Origin: Acytostelium subglobosum LB1
Lineage: Eukaryota > Evosea > Eumycetozoa > Acytosteliales > Acytosteliaceae
Direction of reading: 5' to 3'
DNA length: 64,000 nucleotides
NCBI RefSeq assembly: GCF_000787575.1
Contig: NW_012236524.1
Location: 434,001 to 498,000 of the forward strand
The translations under genes were made by a program, and so were the position numbers. How positions within the stretch are numbered: the first letter of the stretch is position 1; the number at the start of each line of letters is the position of its first letter. Shown piece by piece: positions 58,705 through 64,000 of this stretch. Below the pieces are notes generated by a model, which did not search any database, was not told the origin of the DNA, and saw only the letters and a list, made by a program, of their open reading frames with translations.

Positions 58705-60656
58705 ATGGCCTCTTCCGGATTCCCATCAGACGACCAACTCCATAACTTGGAAAGAACAAACTCTACAAACTCTTTGGCCTCACTTAATATGAGGAGACAT
58801 GGAGGTACCGAGGCACAGACCTACTCTTCAGAGTTTGAGGGTCGTGAGAATGAAGAGTTGAAAGTGTCAATGATCATCGTTCGTTCAGACTTTGGTGACT
58901 GTTCCGCCGAAGAGCAATCCAAGACCATCGTCGACAGATTCAATGGCAATGTCAAAGAGACCGCCTTCACCATGAACCCCCTACTCGGTCGTGGTCTCGA
59001 CCGTGTCGACATCAGTCACTTTGTACTCGGTCAGCGCAATCAGATTGCAGAGTTGTAAGTATCATCATTGTTCAATCGATTGATCACTGGAGTCATTCCA
59101 TACTCACTCAATCAATCAATCATACATTCAGGTTTGATCCAAGAGGCAAACGTTTCTCCACCATATATACGGTCGATCCAACTGTTGAGATCAAGTACTT
59201 GGGGTCGTATTCAAAGACTGCTCACTACTTTGGAGCGTTTGGAAAGTATGTGTTGAACGTGCCTGCAGGTTACTACGCAAAGGGATACTCAAAGAACCGC
59301 CCAGTGCTCTATGGTGAGGGCCCTCACGTCATTGTCGATCCAACCTTCCAGTTTGATCAATCTACAGGTTTTGTCAATCAGCAGGAGCCATACATCTCTC
59401 ATTCGACAATCAACATCCTTCGTGTGCCAAGTGGCAAGATTGCCAAGGTGTGGCTGGGCACTCAGCCCGTGATCCTCGAGTCTCGCCGCGAGCCATACGT
59501 GTTTGTCGACGCTCAGTTCCGCTTGGTTGCACCCGATGCCTCTGCCTCCAAGACCAACCTGTTCTACAACTCGATCAGTCCATACATTGAGCATGGTTCA
59601 ATCAAGAGACTGATCCCACACACTGGAGAGGTGGCCGTCACCTACGACAATGGTATCCTTACCATCATCAAGACGCCAAAGGATGGCCGTCCCGTCGTGA
59701 TCGACTCGGCCACACACAACTTCGAGTGCTTCCTGCCAACCTCTCTGCAGACCTGTCTGTTCCCAAGCAAGGAGACCAAGGCACAGGCACTGATCGACAA
59801 CCAGAAGGCTGGTCCAGATGAGGTTAACCTCAAGGTGTTCCAGACTCGTGACTCTCTGCGTGTTGGTGTGATCCTCGTCGTGGCCTACAAGATCATCGAT
59901 CCAGAGCTGGCCATCACCAAGCTGGGCAAGGAGGGCATTGTCAAGCATATTGAGAACGTCTCGTTCGCAGACATGGGCAAGGCCATCCAGCTGAGCACCC
60001 TGCAAGAGGTGATGTTCTTCACCAACACCAAGCCAGGCGCACCAGACACCAAGACCGACACCATTCAAACCATTCAAGATCGCGTCAAGACCAACCTTGC
60101 CAAGGATCTGATGGACTATGGTATCGAGTTGTCCAGACTTCAGATTGAGACGATCAAAGTATTGGATGCTGAGATTGCAAAGAAGTTGGCTGGTCAATCA
60201 GTTAGTATGTATTACATTCATTCAATCATTCAATCGACCAATCACTAACATCATTCACTCACCTTTATAGCATCTGCCGAGTTCACTACCAAGCAGGCTA
60301 CACTCGCAAAGGAGTATGATATCAAGACTACAGAGGCAAGATTGAAGGCAGAGACAGATAACATTGCAGTGGCACAGAAGAATCAGGCAACGATCGCAGA
60401 CTCTCAGGCAAAGTTGACCGCTGCTCAGAATGAAGCGCAGTCATTGCTTATCAAGGCAGAGGCCGAGAGGAAGGCTTCAGAGATGCAAGGTGAGCTGTTT
60501 GCCAAGTTCCCAGCACTCCTCGAGCTTGAGATGGCCAAGATCAAGGCCATGGCATTGCAAGGTGCCACCATCTACATTGCACCAGAATCAGTTGGCAACT
60601 TCCTCAACTCACCTCTAGTATACCTTGACAAACTGAATGGTAGTGTCAAGAAGTAA
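58705..60656 (+). CDS. vac: Vacuolin (flotillin-like post-lysosomal coat protein)
   Basis: Three exons: 58705-59054, 59132-60204, 60271-60656, about 602 aa, the usual vacuolin length. The central PHB/SPFH-like domain includes [40 protein letters not shown] and [19 protein letters not shown]. The C-terminal part is a long coiled coil ([20 protein letters not shown]) that mediates oligomerisation. In D. discoideum vacuolins coat late, neutral post-lysosomes before exocytosis and affect fusion. Codons are C-rich, implying good expression. The Ser-rich N-terminus ([19 protein letters not shown]) is probably regulatory. Which of vacA, vacB or vacC this matches cannot be decided here. Confidence 0.93.
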
Positions 60657-60881
60657 TCATTCAATCCAATCCAATCAATCCCAACAATCCACCTATCAAC
60701 ATTGTACATACTATAACATATTATATCAATATAATATCACTCCATCGACTTTGGATGACTTATCAATGAGTATTCACGTTATTTCTTGGATTAGACTTAT
60801 GTCACCAAAATGATGAATTAATGATCACCTTCAACTTCATTCATCCAAAGTACATATAATAACAAGAGAAGTATACATGAA

Positions 60882-61953
60882 GTGTTCAATGATCAAGGGT
60901 TGTGTAGAATGATCTTTGATCGTGTTGGTAGGATGCATCGTCAATGGATGAGACTAGATCCACCATCAAACACTTTATCAAGAGATGATCATGATCCACG
61001 TCTGATGATAAAGTCAACGATCAAGGTTGCCAAACTACATTCCACTGGAGACCTCAATCTAATGTTACGTTATAACGCCACTCAAATGTTCATTGAAACA
61101 CTCAACAATATTATTCCCATTGGCGACAACAACAACAACCAGTACCCAATCAACACTAAGTTGTTATGGAGCTCAATAAGGTATAACAACACAACAGTAT
61201 TCAATCATTTGTCATTCAAGATATCATGGATGACCATCGACATTAATGAACTTGGATATGAGAAAGCCAACTCTATCATTTGTGGACATGGCAATGTTGA
61301 GATCATGCAACGTTTGATCGGATCGATAAGGTTAAAGAGCATTCCAAACAGAATGATCAACATCACTTTGCTGATGGACACTGGCAACGAGCAGTTTGTT
61401 GGTCTGGTACTCAAACATATGGATGAAGAATTTGGCGACACAGACAATCGCGATTGCCACAACTATGATAATCATGACAACTTCAAGTTCAGGAGTCGTG
61501 GCATCAGTGTTGGAATTCTCAAATTGATGAACGATGCATACGTCCTGTATGATTACTCGAGCATTTGGAAGAGGGCACTGTCAAGCGTAAAGTACATCAT
61601 TGACCATTTACCTGATAGGCAAATGAAAGTACTATTGCCATATTATGGTGGTAACAATAGTCTGATGATCAAGTGTTTGAAGGGATGTGCCAAAGTTGGC
61701 AACTTTGACATGTTCCAATTGTTGATCAACACAAAGATTGGCGCAAAAGTATTGGAGAAAGTCTATATCGTCAACGAGGCAAGATACTGTGGTCAGTTCA
61801 ACTTTATCCAGTATCTCATCAAACACTCCCAGACTGGATCAGTTGCGAACTCTACACAACGTCATGAGTTTGGGTTACCAGCATGGTTTCGCTCGAGTGA
61901 TCAAGTTGTGCTATGATCTGATCAATTCCACCACATTGGCCATGGAGCGTTAG
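60882..61953 (+). pseudogene. Decayed dictyostelid ankyrin-like (F-box-like) family gene
   Basis: An open frame from about 60861 to 61916 reads VFNDQGLCRMIFDRVGRMHR near its start, the characteristic N-terminus of a large dictyostelid family with degenerate ankyrin repeats (GHGNVEIMQRLIG, GCAKVGNFDMFQLLI). No in-frame ATG precedes it. An ATG at 60877 would enter this frame if one base were added. Near the end the homologous-looking segment YQHGFARVIKLCYDLI continues in another frame (ending 61953), so a second frame break lies near 61830-61860. The two lesions suggest a pseudogene, although an alternative non-ATG start or sequencing errors remain possible. A second family copy follows at 62090. 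Confidence 0.6.
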
Positions 61954-62089
61954 CCCTTAGTCCAATTGTAAGTTGTCATGATAACATGTTGTTGTTGTTT
62001 GTACTCGCAAACTTTAACTGATACCCATTCAATCATTCAATCATAGACCACATAAGGAGTTGTCAACCATCAGCCCAACATCAATCCAG

Positions 62090-62214
62090 ATGGAGACAGC
62101 ATTTCACTCAGTGTTTGGCAATCATTTGCTTGTGAGACTCATCATGGCAAATGTTGGTGATGTTCACAGAGTACTTGGAGTTCCAAAAGATACTCCATAT
62201 TCAGTCTTTGAGTT
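62090..62214 (+). pseudogene. 5' fragment of a second ankyrin-like family member
   Basis: From the ATG at 62090 the frame reads METAFHSVFGNHLLVRLIMA, then NVGDVHRVLGVPK, and aligns residue by residue with the start of the neighbouring gene (VF-x3-L-x-R-x-I-x3-VG-x2-HR). It is cut off at a 21-nt poly-T tract (62213-62233), the A tail of an element on the other strand. The rest of the gene is not visible in the window. Together with the preceding gene it shows that this was a tandem family array. Confidence 0.6.
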
Positions 62215-62612
62215 TTTTTTTTTTTTTTTTTTTGACTAGAGTGGAAGTTTATTATTATTGCAAATAAATTGGCGTCATTGAAGAGGCGGGATAATATATA
62301 TAAGTTAGTCGATTTTGAATTTTCTTGATTTTTTTCTTTCTTTTCTTTTCTACTGTAGGCCTCTGAATTCGGCCACCAAGTATTTGTTGATAGTTGGCGG
62401 CAGAGGCGGAAGACGGATGTCGCTGTTGCGAGTGCTGAGGTGCCACTTGGTAGTGAACTCGGCCATCTCATTCTTGATGTTGACTGGTCGTCCGGCCAGG
62501 ATGTGACTCGTTAGCGTGGACATGAGGGAACGCCACTCCTGGCGGAGGAGGGACTTTGAGTCATGGATCATGAGGTCTGGCTGACATGGATGATTGAGAG
62601 ACATAAGGTTTG
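62213..62612 (-). mobile_element. Polyadenylated retrocopy or non-LTR element 3' end (minus strand)
   Basis: Read on the minus strand, this segment ends with AATAAA (62253-62248), then 14 nt, then 21 A residues (62233-62213). That is the layout of a polyadenylated RNA copied into DNA. Upstream is an 84-codon ORF (62604-62350; MSLNHPCQPDLMIHDSKSLL at its start) with GC-rich, coding-like composition that I do not recognise. The element follows a tRNA gene by 8 nt and interrupts a gene fragment. Dictyostelid TRE3 retrotransposons insert downstream of tRNA genes, so a TRE-like element is one candidate; a processed pseudogene is another. No target-site duplication was found by eye. Confidence 0.55.
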
Positions 62613-62705
62613 TGCTTCAGGTGAGTTTCGATCTCACGACCTTGGCATAACCCAAGTTTCAACTGTAATATAAGTACCACACTCTACCGACTGAGTTACA
62701 GAAGC
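62613..62705 (-). tRNA. tRNA-Ile(UAU) with 20-nt intron
   Basis: The minus strand folds as a complete cloverleaf. Acceptor GCTTCTG pairs with CTGAAGC (one U-U mismatch). The D arm is ACTC/GAGT with loop AGTCGGTA. Anticodon stem TGGTA pairs with TGCCA. The T arm is GTGAG/CTCAC with loop ATCGAAA; discriminator A. The anticodon loop CTTATA-A gives anticodon TAT. A 20-nt intron sits between positions 37 and 38, the canonical site; eukaryotic tRNA-Ile(UAU) genes often carry introns. Box A (TAACTCAGTCGG) and box B (GATCGAAAC) are present. Mature length is 73 nt. No T-run terminator follows directly. Confidence 0.88.
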
Positions 62706-62880
62706 ATGCGATTTCAAAAAAAAATTTCTTCTATCTTGTACCGGTGATTGCTGCAAAAAAAAAAAATCAAATTATATATAAACAAAAAACAGCCATGGAT
62801 TAAAATGTTTAAATGTCGCGATATCGCCAATTTTTTTAAAGGAAGTTAGAGTCCCAAATAATATCATCATTCAACTCATA

Positions 62881-64000
62881 CAGTATGTTTCATAAGTTAT
62901 GGCCACCCCCTGTTCAAACAGGTACGAGTTTGATATCTCCTACAAATATGGTTCAAGATTCTTATTCACTTCCAAATATAGTAGTCCACTTTTGCTCAAA
63001 AATTTCCATTTATGAATATTTTTCCAAAAATGGAATTAATATATCTTTATCATTCAAACGATATTTTTGTTAAAGTAATGAACATGTCCATTATTTATGC
63101 AATAGTAAAGAATGAATGAGTTCAAACATCAAACACTTTGTTGGAAGAGATAGAATATTATTTATGTACATTACAATTAATCATGTCATTAACAGAAGAA
63201 GAGAGAGCTAAAATCGTGAGAGCCAGAAGGAGAGGATATTCAAAGAAATTAATATCAAAGATGTACAATATTTCCCGATCAACTGTGAGCAGGACTATTC
63301 AACGACACAGCGAGCGAGGAGACTTCAAGGACCGTCTCAAATCGGGACGCCCTTCAAAGTTTTCAAGAAGACTTAGAAGGAGGATCATCAAAGCTTTGGT
63401 CAGGAAGGAGGTCATTACTTTGGACGAGTTGAAAGCCAAACTTGAACTGAGATACGATACAGAGATATCAACGGCTCAAATATCTCGTATCGCTGCAAAG
63501 GAAGGTCTCACCTATCGCAGTTTAAGCAGGAAACACGATCTAAAGCAAGTAAACGCAGATCAAAGGCTCGAGTTCGCTATGGCTCATCGAGACTGGACAG
63601 CGGAACAATGGGAACAGATAGTATTCTGTGATGAGACCACAATTGAGTCCAACTTCAAGAACTACCGTCAACACGAGTGGGCTAGACAAGATAACAACAC
63701 ATTCAGTCGAGTTCATGGCATCAGGAGACTTCCCGGAACCAAGGTCAATTTCTGGGGATGTGTCACGAGTGCTGGTGTCGGATATCTCTCTGAGATTGAA
63801 GGCAATTTAGAAAACACTCAATACACGGAGATTCTTGATGATGCATACTCTCGATCCATCCGATATTATCATGGCCAACTCCCAGACTTTACACTGGCGA
63901 TGGACAACTGTCCAATTCATAGAGCAACAAATGTCACCAGCCACTTGAGAAGGAAGAGGATACCCACCCTATTCATTCCCCCATATTCACCAGACATCAA
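62881..64000 (+). mobile_element. Tc1/mariner transposon, 5' part (extends past window)
   Basis: The left terminus starts CAGTATGTTTCATAAGTTAT at 62881 right after a TA dinucleotide (62879-62880), the normal Tc1/mariner target. About 300 nt of AT-rich leader precede an uninterrupted transposase ORF. The right terminal repeat is beyond the window, so the element's full length is unknown. Confidence 0.8.
63183..64000 (+). CDS. Tc1-like transposase (partial, runs off the window)
   Basis: ATG at 63183; 272 codons are open to the window edge with no stop or frame break. The N-terminus has paired helix-turn-helix DNA-binding motifs (RARRRGYSKKLISKMYNISR, then STVSRTIQRH; a GRP linker-like RLKSGRPSKF follows). 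The catalytic domain shows the first Asp in VFCDETTIES (D150), the second in LAMDNCPIHRA (D241) and LFIPPYSPDI at the edge. The DD34E third acidic residue would fall a few codons past the window. The 91-residue spacing between the two Asp residues suits the family. Codon use and intactness suggest recent arrival or activity. It cuts and pastes DNA at TA sites. Confidence 0.9.
   Translation, partial: MSLTEEERAKIVRARRRGYSKKLISKMYNISRSTVSRTIQRHSERGDFKDRLKSGRPSKFSRRLRRRIIKALVRKEVITLDELKAKLELRYDTEISTAQISRIAAKEGLTYRSLSRKHDLKQVNADQRLEFAMAHRDWTAEQWEQIVFCDETTIESNFKNYRQHEWARQDNNTFSRVHGIRRLPGTKVNFWGCVTSAGVGYLSEIEGNLENTQYTEILDDAYSRSIRYYHGQLPDFTLAMDNCPIHRATNVTSHLRRKRIPTLFIPPYSPDI

Noticed and set aside
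62885-63073. 62-aa ORF at the transposon left end
   Set aside because: Lies in the terminal repeat and AT-rich leader of the Tc1-like element; not a separate gene.

Overview
The window is nuclear DNA from a dictyostelid social amoeba (Amoebozoa). It has compact genes with short introns (about 50-140 nt, mostly GTAAGT/GTATGT donors and TAG/CAG acceptors) and AT-rich intergenic DNA full of CAAT/ATCA tetranucleotide repeats. Its proteins carry poly-Q/N/S/T runs, and the families are typical of dictyostelids: vacuolin, an SRF-type MADS protein, a ComC-like adhesion protein, a Rhesus-like ammonium transporter, RasGEFs and PDR-type ABCG transporters. Coding GC is higher than in Dictyostelium discoideum, which suggests another dictyostelid lineage. 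I cannot name the species. Two N characters and two single-base frame breaks inside otherwise intact genes indicate a draft assembly.

Layout. 0.3-4.2 kb (+) diaphanous-type formin. 4.7-5.9 kb (+) urea transporter. 6.2-7.9 kb (+) endonuclease/exonuclease/phosphatase protein. 8.5-8.9 kb (+) tiny secreted Cys-rich protein. 9.3-9.6 kb possible micro-gene. 10.0-11.6 kb (+) Rh-type ammonium transporter. 12.2-13.2 kb (+) mannose-6-phosphate-receptor-like protein. 16.1-13.3 kb (-) DEP RasGEF. 18.4-18.7 kb (+) 100-aa orphan. 22.5-18.9 kb (-) coiled-coil/WD40/zinc-finger protein. 24.0-28.8 kb (+) full-size ABCG transporter. 30.7-28.9 kb (-) CXC/LIN54-type DNA-binding protein. 33.9-31.1 kb (-) LRR/TIG/EGF/ComC-type receptor. 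38.2-35.3 kb (-) PP4R1-like HEAT protein. 40.3-41.7 kb (+) SrfA-like MADS factor. 43.1-41.8 kb (-) methyltransferase, divergent from Nup54 at 43.3-44.8 kb (+). 47.0-45.1 kb (-) large surface glycoprotein. 47.9-48.3 kb (+) small COX7C-like mitochondrial protein. 50.0-48.5 kb (-) mitochondrial TPR protein. 53.3-50.4 kb (-) mitochondrial alanyl-tRNA synthetase. 57.5-53.7 kb (-) FG-repeat/RanBP2-finger protein with a DUF4139-like N-terminus. 58.7-60.7 kb (+) vacuolin.

The last 3 kb (60.8-64.0 kb) are unlike the rest. They hold two decayed paralogues of a dictyostelid ankyrin-like family, a polyadenylated retrocopy or retroelement 3' end (minus strand, 21-nt A tail) beginning just after an intron-containing tRNA-Ile(UAU), and the 5' part of an apparently intact Tc1/mariner element running off the window. 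This is the accessory, mobile-DNA-rich part of the window.

The genes do not form operons. They are a normal eukaryotic mix in which neighbouring genes are functionally unrelated. Two themes recur: membrane transport and endolysosome biology (vacuolin, MRH protein, ABCG, Rh, urea transporter), and the nuclear pore (Nup54 and the FG/zinc-finger protein). I found no obvious multi-gene novel system. The most unusual items are the mobile-element cluster, the FG/zinc-finger fusion protein, several palindromes and hairpins in promoters or intergenic DNA, and a strand-oriented CAAT repeat code in noncoding sequence.
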